A DNA stretch of 13,946 nt from Deltaproteobacteria bacterium (GTDB lineage: Bacteria > Desulfobacterota > Desulfobacteria > Desulfobacterales > SURF-7). A program made the position numbers and the translations under genes. Below are positions 1 through 7,465 of the stretch, piece after piece (the first letter of the stretch is position 1; every line of letters starts with the position of its first letter). The DNA is taken from contig JAFDJC010000054.1 in the NCBI GenBank assembly GCA_019307665.1, forward strand, positions 1 to 13,946, read 5' to 3'. The notes below the pieces were generated by a model. That model ran no database searches and had not been told where the DNA came from. It worked only from the letters and a program-made list of their open reading frames with translations.

Positions 1-660
1 GTTTCGCATACTCTCAGACCATGGTTCTGCACCAAAAATACCAAATTTGAATTTTAAATCCTTAAAGGACACACCCATTTCAGCAGCCACCTCTGCCAGG
101 TGGAGGGTGTAGGATGGCGTAGCCGTTAATATTGTCGGGCCGAAATCTTTCATAATCACAATCTGTCTTTTTGTGTTTCCGCCTGAAATCGGAATAATTG
201 AAGCCCCCAATTTTTCTGCACCATAATGCACGCCCAGGCCTCCTGTAAAAAGACCGTAGCCATATGCATTGTGTATGATATCTCCGTGCGATGAGCCGCC
301 TGCTACAAGTGACCTGGCCATAAGCTCCGCCCACGTGTCGACATCCCTTAATGTATATCCGACAACCGTTGGCTGTCCTGTTGTTCCCGATGATGCATGA
401 ATCCTTACGACGTTATCCATGGGAACGGCAAACATGTTAAACGGATAGTTATCCCTGAGATCCTGTTTGGTCGTAAACGGAATTTTCTTGAGGTCATCAA
501 GCGTTTTAATGTCAGCCGGCGTAATACCGGCATCTCCAAAACTCTTCCGGTAAAAAGGAACCGATGCATAAGCCCGTTCAAGAGTCACCTGAAGGCGCCT
601 GATCTGTATCGCTTCCAGAGCTTCTCTCGGCATTGTTTCATATTCAATGTTAAAAATCAT
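1..660 (-). CDS. paaK: Phenylacetate-CoA ligase, N-terminal half (cut by window edge)
   Basis: This is the first 220 codons of an adenylate-forming ligase of the PaaK family, which activates phenylacetate (or a related aryl acid) to its CoA thioester using ATP in the cytoplasm. The frame is open from the ATG at 660 to base 1 with no stop. PaaK proteins are usually about 430 residues, so about half is missing off the left edge. Visible motifs are the phosphate-binding loop SSGTTGQPT at residues 90-98, a glycine-rich stretch GYGLFTGGLGVHYG at 134-147 and GIFGAEPWSE at 207-216, all typical of the family. The start is supported by GGAGG at 669-673, 8 bases upstream. It follows the crotonase gene after 35 bases, which suggests co-transcription in acyl-CoA metabolism. 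The true acid substrate cannot be read from this half. Family assignment is firm. Confidence 0.93.
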   Translation of the reverse strand, partial: MIFNIEYETMPREALEAIQIRRLQVTLERAYASVPFYRKSFGDAGITPADIKTLDDLKKIPFTTKQDLRDNYPFNMFAVPMDNVVRIHASSGTTGQPTVVGYTLRDVDTWAELMARSLVAGGSSHGDIIHNAYGYGLFTGGLGVHYGAEKLGASIIPISGGNTKRQIVIMKDFGPTILTATPSYTLHLAEVAAEMGVSFKDLKFKFGIFGAEPWSESMRN

Positions 661-695
661 ATCAGCGTCCTCCAATACCGGCCAAACCGGAAATT

Positions 696-1487
696 TTATT
701 CGTTAAGCTTTCCTTTGAAATCAGGTTTTCTTTTATCGAGAAACGCGCTGGTTCCTTCACCTGCATCACTGCTTGCCATACAAAGCGCGAATGCATCTAT
801 TTCAATGACACAGCCGGTATCAAGATCTGCATCCATACCCGTATTTATAGCATATTTTGCAGCCCTGATGGACACTTTACCCTTTGATGCCATTGCTGTG
901 GCTGTTTTATTAACTTCTTCCATTAAGTCACCGATTTCAACAATCTTGTTCACCATACCGATTTTAGCTGCTGCCTCGGCTGAAATCATTCTACCTGTGA
1001 AAATCAGCTCCTTAGCCATATTCTTTCCTATCAGCCTGGCCAAGCGCTGGGTTCCTCCAAAGCCCGGTATAAGGCCAAGGGTAATTTCCGGCAGCCCGAA
1101 TTTTGCATTTTTAGATGCATAAATAAAATCGCATGCAAGTGCTATTTCGCTCCCACCTCCCAGTGCGAATCCATTGACAGCCGCAATAACCGGTATGCTG
1201 AGTTTCTGCAGTCTGTTTATTACTAAGTGGCCTTTTTCTGAAAACTGTTTTGCCTGGAGAGCATTAAACTTTGCAAGTTCTGTAATATCCGCACCGGCGA
1301 CAAAAGACTTTTCTCCGGAACCTGTAAGAATCAGAACCCTTATATCTTCATTTCCAGCGATCTCGTCAAGCGCCTTCCCAAATTCTCCCAGAAGATCGCT
1401 GTTAAGAGCGTTCATAGCTTTTGGTCGGTTAAAAGTGATGGTAGCAATCCCTCCATCTAATGCAAATAAAATATTTTGATACGTCAT
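696..1487 (-). CDS. Enoyl-CoA hydratase/isomerase family protein (crotonase)
   Basis: A 263-residue crotonase-fold enzyme, the normal length for a short-chain enoyl-CoA hydratase, which adds water to trans-2-enoyl-CoA in beta-oxidation or fermentative pathways. The N-terminal ATITFNRPKAMNALN is characteristic. Oxyanion-hole segments are AGAD at 64-67 and GFALGGGSE at 106-114. Both catalytic glutamates of the true hydratases are in place: E114 (GGGSEIALACD) and E134 (GLPEITLGLIPGFGGTQR). The C-terminal EGTSAFLDKRKPDFKGK fits the 3-hydroxybutyryl-CoA dehydratase (Crt) and EchA-like group. Having both glutamates argues for hydratase activity rather than isomerase-only. The ATG at 1487 has a strong ribosome binding site (GGGAGGG, 1493-1499). 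It lies just upstream of the PaaK-like ligase, so a role in aromatic or short-chain acid breakdown is likely. Exact substrate length is unknown. Confidence 0.93.
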   Translation of the reverse strand: MTYQNILFALDGGIATITFNRPKAMNALNSDLLGEFGKALDEIAGNEDIRVLILTGSGEKSFVAGADITELAKFNALQAKQFSEKGHLVINRLQKLSIPVIAAVNGFALGGGSEIALACDFIYASKNAKFGLPEITLGLIPGFGGTQRLARLIGKNMAKELIFTGRMISAEAAAKIGMVNKIVEIGDLMEEVNKTATAMASKGKVSIRAAKYAINTGMDADLDTGCVIEIDAFALCMASSDAGEGTSAFLDKRKPDFKGKLNE

Positions 1488-1522
1488 ATCGCCCTCCCCT
1501 CATAAAAAAATATTTTCATAAT

Positions 1523-3625
1523 TTAAAATTTATTGTAATTGGCTCCCTTGTTAATAAAAGCAGTCGGGTTAGTCTCCCTCATATAATTCCTTATTCCGTC
1601 AACTATAGCCTTGCAAAGGTTCTCCTGGTATTTGGGATCCACAAGCCGTTTACATTCCCTTGGATTGCTGATAAAGGCTGTCTCTATAAGTATCGACGGC
1701 ATTTGCGCGCCCAGAAGCACATAGAAGGGTGCCTGTTTGACTCCCTTACTTTTAATCCGGCTGTATTTCTTCTTTAGATTTTTACACATCGATTCATGAA
1801 CATGAGTTGCCAAACGGCTTGATTCGTTAATCTTTGCATTCTGCATCAGGTCCGTCAAGATCGACTGCAGGTCGCTGATGTTCTTTTCAGATGTTGCATT
1901 TTCCTTGGCAGCCACCCGTATTGCATCGGCATCGGTTGCGAGATTTAAAAAATAGGTCTCTATTCCATAAGCATGCCTGCTTCTTGCCGCATTTGTATGA
2001 AGAGATATAAACAGGTCTGCATTTTTTGTGTTAGCTATGGCTGTACGTTCTTCAAGTGTAAGAAATTTATTGTTGTTTCGTGTCAGGACAACCTCACACC
2101 CAAGATCTTTTTTAATTCTTGCGGCAAGCTTTTTAGCAAGACTAAGTACGACGTACTTCTCATGAACCCCTTTCAAATAGCCTGGCGCACCATAATCCCG
2201 GCCGCCATGACCCGGATCTATCACAATTCTTTTGACACCAAGGGCAAATTGTTTTGCAATAGCGCTGGGCAAAATTTTATCGCTGTTTTTAGTTGACCCT
2301 TTGGATGCATGATATTGTTTACCGCCATGCCTATTCCCGCTCTTTTTTCCCCACACATCGATAACGATCCTGAACGGGTTTTTAAGCGAAAAAATCTTGT
2401 AGTTATCAAAAGATTTGATATCAACCACGACTCTTACCGAGTCTGGTGTGTGCTGGCCGACCCTGGCATTCTTTAACAGATTATCATTAATCGGTATCAC
2501 CTTATCAAATTCACTGCACAAGACACTTCGGTCAAGGTCTACATAAAGGCGTGGTGGCTTATGAATGGAAGGGTCTTCTTTCAAAAGCCTGTGGTGATAT
2601 CTCGTATCTTTATCTGCATCGATCACAACCCTTGTGTAGCTTGGGTTTGACCAATATCTTATATTTCTGATTTCTGAAATCCCTTTGGGTTCGGACGCCA
2701 ACGATATTTCTGTTTCCGGCCGGCAGAATTTATCTTTAGTTGTTTCTGTTGTCCCGGTATCACTTTTTGCGACTTGAATATTTCTTCCGGTAATTCTTTT
2801 GACTTCCCACACCGCCCTTTTGTTGTATCGACTTCCCGGATGATTTCTGACAATACGTTCGAAAGTATCGATTGAATTCTTTTTATCAGATTTTCTAGAA
2901 GATCGCTTATAAAGCTCATAGTAAAGCTTTCCGGTCTTGTAAAGGCCGGCAGCCGCCCATTCCCCGCGAGGATTGTGGTCATATACGGCTTTATATTTAT
3001 TGATACATACAAGCCACTGATCCCTGTACTTTAGCTTTCTAGGACTTTTACGAAGCTTTTTATAGGCTGCATCAGCCGCATAATATTTATCCTTTGCTGT
3101 TTTTGCCCTGCTGCCGCCTGACGGCGGTTTGCCTTTTGAAGATATGGATTTGGTTGAAACTGACCTTTTTGGACTTGTTTTGGTAATCTTTCTGATTTCA
3201 GCTGCCGCTTTGTTTGCGTATGCACTTTTAGGATATCTTTTAATAATACGCTCAAAAATATCTATCGCTTCCTGCCTGTCTGAATCAAGGTATGACCTCC
3301 TTGAAAGCGAATAATAAAGTTGGCCGGCCTTAAAAAGACCTGCCGCGGCCCATTCGCCATTTGGATCAAGCTTGTAGACCGCTTCGTATCTCCTAATGCA
3401 AGCGAACCACTGGTCCCTGTATTTTTGCCGTTTTGGGTTGTTCCTAAGCTTTTTCCAGGCGCTGTCAGCTGCAAAATATTTTGATTTGGCTGTCTGGGCG
3501 GATGCATCAGGCACAAAAGGTGCGAAAGATGCAAAAGATGCAAAAAGTGATAATACAACCAGCGCTATTAAAAAGACGGTTATTTTTTTCCTATTCATCA
3601 TAAAAGTTAAAGCTTTTCTCATCAT
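1523..3625 (-). CDS. Secreted N-acetylmuramoyl-L-alanine amidase, AMIN plus Amidase_3, with duplicated N-terminal module
   Basis: A 700-residue zinc amidase of the AmiA/B/C type that cuts the bond between MurNAc and the stem peptide during cell separation. Order of parts: hydrophobic export signal (residues 12-44, probable cleavage near ASA-Q at 41-44); two copies of a helical TPR/TolA-like unit (about 46-150 and 177-281); a linker; an AMIN domain (about 318-425, septal or peptidoglycan targeting); and a catalytic Amidase_3 domain (about 465-685). Zinc ligands H473 (IDPGHGG), E489 and H543 (ISLHTNA) and catalytic E648 (ILIETAFISNP) are all present, so the enzyme should be active. Typical AmiC proteins are about 400 residues; the excess is the duplicated module. 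The stop of mutS is 5 bases upstream, so translation is probably coupled. Adjacent ATGs at 3625 and 3622 and a pair at 3601/3598 make the exact start uncertain, and no strong ribosome site is seen. Confidence 0.93.
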   Translation of the reverse strand: MMRKALTFMMNRKKITVFLIALVVLSLFASFASFAPFVPDASAQTAKSKYFAADSAWKKLRNNPKRQKYRDQWFACIRRYEAVYKLDPNGEWAAAGLFKAGQLYYSLSRRSYLDSDRQEAIDIFERIIKRYPKSAYANKAAAEIRKITKTSPKRSVSTKSISSKGKPPSGGSRAKTAKDKYYAADAAYKKLRKSPRKLKYRDQWLVCINKYKAVYDHNPRGEWAAAGLYKTGKLYYELYKRSSRKSDKKNSIDTFERIVRNHPGSRYNKRAVWEVKRITGRNIQVAKSDTGTTETTKDKFCRPETEISLASEPKGISEIRNIRYWSNPSYTRVVIDADKDTRYHHRLLKEDPSIHKPPRLYVDLDRSVLCSEFDKVIPINDNLLKNARVGQHTPDSVRVVVDIKSFDNYKIFSLKNPFRIVIDVWGKKSGNRHGGKQYHASKGSTKNSDKILPSAIAKQFALGVKRIVIDPGHGGRDYGAPGYLKGVHEKYVVLSLAKKLAARIKKDLGCEVVLTRNNNKFLTLEERTAIANTKNADLFISLHTNAARSRHAYGIETYFLNLATDADAIRVAAKENATSEKNISDLQSILTDLMQNAKINESSRLATHVHESMCKNLKKKYSRIKSKGVKQAPFYVLLGAQMPSILIETAFISNPRECKRLVDPKYQENLCKAIVDGIRNYMRETNPTAFINKGANYNKF
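2783..3490 (-). repeat. Internal duplication in the amidase N-terminal region (two units of about 105 codons)
   Basis: Unit 1 is roughly 3176-3490 and unit 2 roughly 2783-3100, separated by a Ser/Lys-rich linker. Shared landmarks in the same order are KYRDQW, a CI..Y.AVY stretch, GEWAAAGL, LYY, SD and IDTFERI/IDIFERI. Conservation is high in protein and still visible in DNA, for example around 3010-3030 and 3400-3420. This indicates a tandem duplication within the gene. Each unit looks like a pair of TPR-type helices. Confidence 0.85.
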
Positions 3626-3630
3626 AAGCG

Positions 3631-6279
3631 TTAAGACTCTTCAGTCACTTTTTCCCTCAGCTCACTAAGATAATTAATGGCATCAATGGGTGTCATTGTT
3701 GATATATTAATTTTTCGCAGCTTTTCTACTACGATTTCTTCAGGTTTTCTAAACAGATCGAGCTGAACAGGGCCTTTTTGCTGTTCCTGCTCCTCTGATG
3801 CTGGCAATCCTGCTGGATTGCATTCTTTTTTTTCGATCTCTCTTAAAACATGTTTGGCTCTTTCAATGATTGCATCAGGCATTCCCGCAAGCCTTGCCAC
3901 CTGTATTCCATAACTCCTTGTTGTGCCTCCCGGTTCAAGCTTCCGGAGGAATATAATTTTTTCGTTCCACTCTTTCACTGCAATATTAAAATTCTTTACA
4001 CGTTCCTTCCGATCAGCAAGATCGATCAGTTCGTGATAATGGGTTGCGAATAGCGTTTTGACACCGGTTCCATCCAGATCATGTAAATATTCGGCTGCCG
4101 CCCATGCGATACTCATCCCATCGTATGTGCTGGTTCCACGCCCTATCTCATCCATGATGACAAGACTATCTGAGGTGGCATTGTTCATTATCTTGGCTGT
4201 TTCCTCCATCTCAACCATGAATGTACTCTGACCTGAAGAAAGATTGTCAAGCGCCCCGACCCTGGTGAATATTTTATCCGTAAGGCTCACAGATGCTTCT
4301 TCGGCCGGTACAAATGAACCGATATGAGCTAAAATTACGATAAGTGCCGCCTGACGCAAAACAGTCGACTTTCCCGCCATATTCGGACCTGTAATGATCA
4401 GCATCTGATGATCATCATTATCCATTCTGATGTTATTGGGTATATACCGCTCACCCGTAATCATCTTTTCAACAACCGGATGGCGACCCTCTTTGACACA
4501 TATTGCACCGTCTCTGCTGATTTTCGGCATGCAGTAGTCGTTCTGATCCGCTGTCTCTGCAAAGCCTGTGATGCAGTCAAGGCCGGCAATAAATCGTGCA
4601 ATGTATAATATACGACGACTGTTTTTGACAACCATGCTTCTGATATCATTAAATATTTCAAACTCCATTGACGCCATCTGCTCCTGTGCGCCCAGTACTT
4701 TTGTTTCAAATTGTTTAAGCTCGTCTGTAATATACCTTTCAGCGTTAACCAGTGTCTGTTTCCTGGCGTAATGGGGCGGAACTGATTTTATCTGGGTTCT
4801 TGGAATTTCAATATAGTATCCAAACACCTTATTATACTTAACCTTGAGGGAATTAATCCCTGTTTTCTCTTTTTCTTCAGTCTCAAGCCTGGCAAGCCAT
4901 CCCTTTGCGTCACTGCTGATCTTTATCAGTTCGTCGAGATCGCTGTTATAGCCTTTTTTAATCATTCCGCCTTCATTTATTGTCATCGGAGCATCTTCAC
5001 GAATGGCCTTGTCTATCAATTCTGAAAGTCTGTGTAAGTGATCGAGCATATCAGGCTCAGAAGATACATCAATCCTGAAAAAGTCGGATTCAAAAACAGA
5101 AACATCCGAAAAAATAAGCGGCAGCATGTTCAACGAATGCTTAAGCGAGACAAAGTCCCGAGCATTGCATCTTCCCATGGTTATCTTGCCTGCCAGTCTT
5201 TCCATATCATATACGGACTTCAGGTGCTTTCTGATGCCATGTCTGGTATCTAAGTCTTCCTTTGCCTGTCTGACCGCTTCCAATCTGTTCATTATCTCAT
5301 CCGGATCAACAAGCGGATACCGAAGCCATTGCTTCAGAAGTCTTCCGCCCATGGCTGTAACGGTTTTGTCGATGATGTCGATGAGGGTTCCACGGCGAGT
5401 GCCTGTCTGCAGATTTTCCATAAGCTCAAGGTTCCTGCAGCTCATATCATCAATGTGCAGATAACTATCCAATGCGTATGGCTCGATATTGCTGATATGC
5501 CCGGTTTTCTGTTTTTGCGTCTCACGAACATATGAGAGCAACGCCCCTGCTGCTGCAGTTCCTGCCTTTGCGTCTTCACAGCCAAATCCTTCAAGGCTTC
5601 TGGTTTCAAACTGTTCAATGAGTATTTCTTTTCCGGTTTCAAGGTCAAATCTATTGTCATCGAGAAATGATACATTCTTTTCCTTCAGGATGTCCAATAA
5701 AGATGAAAACGTATCATCTAAACGATAAGACTCAGGGATAAGGACTTCACTCGGAGATATGCGAAGCATTTCCTCGATGACCTTTTCAATACTGTCTGAT
5801 TCAGTCAGTCTGAACGTCCCTGTGGAAATGTCGAGGAAAGAAATTCCAAAAAGCTTATGAGTTCCGGAGATGGAAAGAATATAATTGTTTTGCTTCTCAT
5901 CGAGAAGTGCGCTGTCGACAATCATTCCGGGTGTGATCACCCTGACCACATCCCTTTTTACAATACCTTTTGCCTGGGCAGTATCTTCTATCTGGTCACA
6001 AACAGCTACCTTATGTCCGCTCTTTATCAGTCGCCCAATGTAGTTGTCGGCAGCCTTAACCGGTATCCCACACATTGGAACCGGGATTTCATTATTTTTA
6101 TTTCTTGAAGTGAGTGTTATTTCAAGGATCCGTGACGCGGTATCGGCATCCTCAAAAAACATTTCATAAAAATCACCCATTCTGTAAAAAAGAATCGCAT
6201 CCTTATACTTCTCCTTGATGGAAAAGTACTGTTGCATCATAGGCGTTATTTTAGCGTCTGTTTTCTCAACCACTTGCAA
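3631..6279 (-). CDS. mutS: DNA mismatch repair protein MutS
   Basis: Complete 882-residue MutS, which as a dimer recognises mispairs and small loops and starts mismatch repair with MutL. The mismatch-reading F-x-E motif is in GDFYEMF at 35-41. The ATPase domain has Walker A GPNMAGKST (631-639), the ST.MVEMEE signature (686-693), Walker B LVIMDE followed by GRGTSTYDG (706-721) and HYHEL at 747-751. Near the C-terminus VQLDLF (838-843) fits the beta-clamp binding consensus, and the protein ends in a short helical segment as in MutS dimer and tetramer tails. The upstream boundary is uncertain. The longest frame starts at TTG 6279, with GTG two codons later. E. coli MutS has about ten residues before the TPMMQQY block seen here at 12-18, so either early start fits better than the ATG at codon 14. 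No clear ribosome site is visible. It sits between the LapA-like gene and the amidase. Confidence 0.97.
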   Translation of the reverse strand: MQVVEKTDAKITPMMQQYFSIKEKYKDAILFYRMGDFYEMFFEDADTASRILEITLTSRNKNNEIPVPMCGIPVKAADNYIGRLIKSGHKVAVCDQIEDTAQAKGIVKRDVVRVITPGMIVDSALLDEKQNNYILSISGTHKLFGISFLDISTGTFRLTESDSIEKVIEEMLRISPSEVLIPESYRLDDTFSSLLDILKEKNVSFLDDNRFDLETGKEILIEQFETRSLEGFGCEDAKAGTAAAGALLSYVRETQKQKTGHISNIEPYALDSYLHIDDMSCRNLELMENLQTGTRRGTLIDIIDKTVTAMGGRLLKQWLRYPLVDPDEIMNRLEAVRQAKEDLDTRHGIRKHLKSVYDMERLAGKITMGRCNARDFVSLKHSLNMLPLIFSDVSVFESDFFRIDVSSEPDMLDHLHRLSELIDKAIREDAPMTINEGGMIKKGYNSDLDELIKISSDAKGWLARLETEEKEKTGINSLKVKYNKVFGYYIEIPRTQIKSVPPHYARKQTLVNAERYITDELKQFETKVLGAQEQMASMEFEIFNDIRSMVVKNSRRILYIARFIAGLDCITGFAETADQNDYCMPKISRDGAICVKEGRHPVVEKMITGERYIPNNIRMDNDDHQMLIITGPNMAGKSTVLRQAALIVILAHIGSFVPAEEASVSLTDKIFTRVGALDNLSSGQSTFMVEMEETAKIMNNATSDSLVIMDEIGRGTSTYDGMSIAWAAAEYLHDLDGTGVKTLFATHYHELIDLADRKERVKNFNIAVKEWNEKIIFLRKLEPGGTTRSYGIQVARLAGMPDAIIERAKHVLREIEKKECNPAGLPASEEQEQQKGPVQLDLFRKPEEIVVEKLRKINISTMTPIDAINYLSELREKVTEES

Positions 6280-6302
6280 TAATTACAATATCATTCTTTT
6301 TG

Positions 6303-6319
6303 TTTGAGCCGCTCTCAAA
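6303..6319 (-). other. Short perfect inverted repeat between lapA-like gene and mutS
   Basis: TTTGAG at 6303-6308 and CTCAAA at 6314-6319 flank a five-base loop in the 47-base gap upstream of mutS. In the transcript it would form a 6-bp hairpin ahead of the mutS start. No T-tract follows in the direction of transcription, so it is not a good terminator. It could affect mutS expression or mRNA stability, but could also be chance. Confidence 0.35.
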
Positions 6320-6326
6320 TCCCTTG

Positions 6327-6626
6327 TCATTTTTTTTCCAAACCCTTGATCTTTTCACGCTGTAAAGTCAATATTTTGTTAAGGTTTTTGATTGTTTTCT
6401 GCGCATTAAACCTTGCTATCAAGCTGAAAAAATAGGATATAATAACTCCTGTAAAAAAAGATACGAAAAAGAAAATTCCAACCTGCATGTCAGGGGATCG
6501 GTATTGGACAAAGCCAAGGTCCAGAGAGAGGCTTTCTGTTGAAAGAAAAAAACTTCGGTTCTGAAAAATTACAACACAAGCAAATACAAAAACAGTTAGG
6601 ATAACAAAAAAGTTGATTTTTTTCAT
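6327..6626 (-). CDS. LapA-like (DUF1049) small inner-membrane protein
   Basis: A 99-residue membrane protein. Residues about 5-22 and 48-70 are hydrophobic helices, joined by a short polar loop with FQNRSFFLS. The C-terminal 25 residues are basic and helical (KTIKNLNKILTLQREKIKGLEKK in character), consistent with a short cytoplasmic coiled coil. This matches the layout of the LapA/DUF1049 family, whose enterobacterial member takes part in lipopolysaccharide assembly and regulation with LapB. The start is well supported: AAAGGAG at 6634-6640, 7 bases before the ATG. It lies 47 bases upstream of mutS and 95 bases downstream of the UPF0280 gene. No LapB homologue with a rubredoxin-like end is seen here; the nearby TPR lipoprotein is not LapB. 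Family assignment rests on length and topology, so function is uncertain. Confidence 0.75.
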   Translation of the reverse strand: MKKINFFVILTVFVFACVVIFQNRSFFLSTESLSLDLGFVQYRSPDMQVGIFFFVSFFTGVIISYFFSLIARFNAQKTIKNLNKILTLQREKIKGLEKK

Positions 6627-6712
6627 CCAGTTTCTCCTTTGGAATTTATCCGCTTTTTTACACCGCTTCTACTCTGAACTGGATTAAAACTCAACCTTTT
6701 TTTCTTTTCGCT

Positions 6713-6740
6713 TTTTACTCTTCAGGTTTTACTCTTCAGG
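6713..6740 (-). repeat. Perfect 14-bp tandem duplication spanning the UPF0280 stop codon
   Basis: TTTTACTCTTCAGG occurs twice back to back, at 6713-6726 and 6727-6740. The in-frame TGA of the upstream gene (6722-6724) lies in the copy reached second. Fourteen is not a multiple of three, so the duplication changes the C-terminus of the protein. Confidence 0.9.
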
Positions 6741-7456
6741 GGGACAACCTCTATGTCACCCCAGGCACCGATACCGTCCTCTTTAATCACCACCATCCCC
6801 CTGACGCCTTTGATTTCTCTGCCAAACTCGATTGCGCCCGCGATATCTGTTTTTGAAATAACCCGGTTGGCGATGGATGTTGCAGCGGCATCAGCCAGTG
6901 CACAGGAATCGGACACGACACAGACAGCGTCGGCATTCCCAAAACTTCTCGAATGCCCTACCGTTCCAGATGAGGTGCATAATGAAACAGGGTCTCCGCA
7001 GCCGTCGACAGTTACACCAACCTCCATACTCAATGGAGAGCGACCGGCAAAAATTCCTGCCGTAACCATACCATCAAGTCTGATAAAAATATCACCCCCG
7101 TTTTCAACTACAACATCCCTTGAATAATCCAGAAGCCCTCTTCCAACACTCTCAGCCACAGCTCCCGCTACGGCAGCCATCGGCCCGACACCTGCCGCCA
7201 TACCGGCAAAAATCATTTCTCTCACTATCTTCGGTGCCGGACCTGTTTTGGTCCATGGTACAAGAGTTTTCGCAAATTCCGGATATTGTTTAATATATGT
7301 TTCTAAATATCCCCGGCACTCAAGGATAAGTTCCCTTGCGGCATCGAAAAGCTCTGTCTCGGCCCGAACAAAAATATCGGTTTCTTTGACAACAACCCTG
7401 AATGAAACCAGGTTATTATTTCGTATAAGGTTGCGGTATAATTTTTTGTCATCCAT
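6722..7456 (-). CDS. UPF0280 family protein (ApbE-like fold)
   Basis: A 244-residue cytoplasmic-looking protein (no signal peptide or membrane segment) of the UPF0280 family. This family is related to ApbE, the FMN transferase that attaches flavin to Thr residues of redox proteins, but has no proven role known to me. ApbE-like landmarks are visible: ENGGDIFI at 118-125 (compare the ApbE NxGGD region), CTSSGTVGHSRSFG at 160-173 (compare SSGT) and ADAAATSIAN at 188-197 (compare the metal-site DAxxT). The glycine/alanine-rich stretch 85-108 is also typical. The start at 7456 has only a weak ribosome site, and the HD gene stops 9 bases upstream, so coupling is likely. The last residues are set by a 14-bp tandem duplication. 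Without it the frame would read on to a basic tail ending near 6687. Family call is good; a flavin-transfer function would be inference. Confidence 0.85.
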   Translation of the reverse strand: MDDKKLYRNLIRNNNLVSFRVVVKETDIFVRAETELFDAARELILECRGYLETYIKQYPEFAKTLVPWTKTGPAPKIVREMIFAGMAAGVGPMAAVAGAVAESVGRGLLDYSRDVVVENGGDIFIRLDGMVTAGIFAGRSPLSMEVGVTVDGCGDPVSLCTSSGTVGHSRSFGNADAVCVVSDSCALADAAATSIANRVISKTDIAGAIEFGREIKGVRGMVVIKEDGIGAWGDIEVVPLKSKT

Positions 7457-7465
7457 TCCGATCTG

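Noticed and set aside
673..690. CCGG-TTTGG-CCGG hairpin between the crotonase and paaK as a terminator
   Set aside because: The stem is only 4 bp with no T-tract, and it directly precedes the paaK ribosome site.
397..1122. Long open frame on the plus strand antisense to paaK and the crotonase
   Set aside because: Both minus-strand genes have clear family motifs and ribosome sites. The antisense frame has low-complexity composition and no recognisable domain.
3850..5728. Several plus-strand open frames of 60-110 codons inside mutS
   Set aside because: All lie opposite conserved MutS coding sequence and show no domain or ribosome site.
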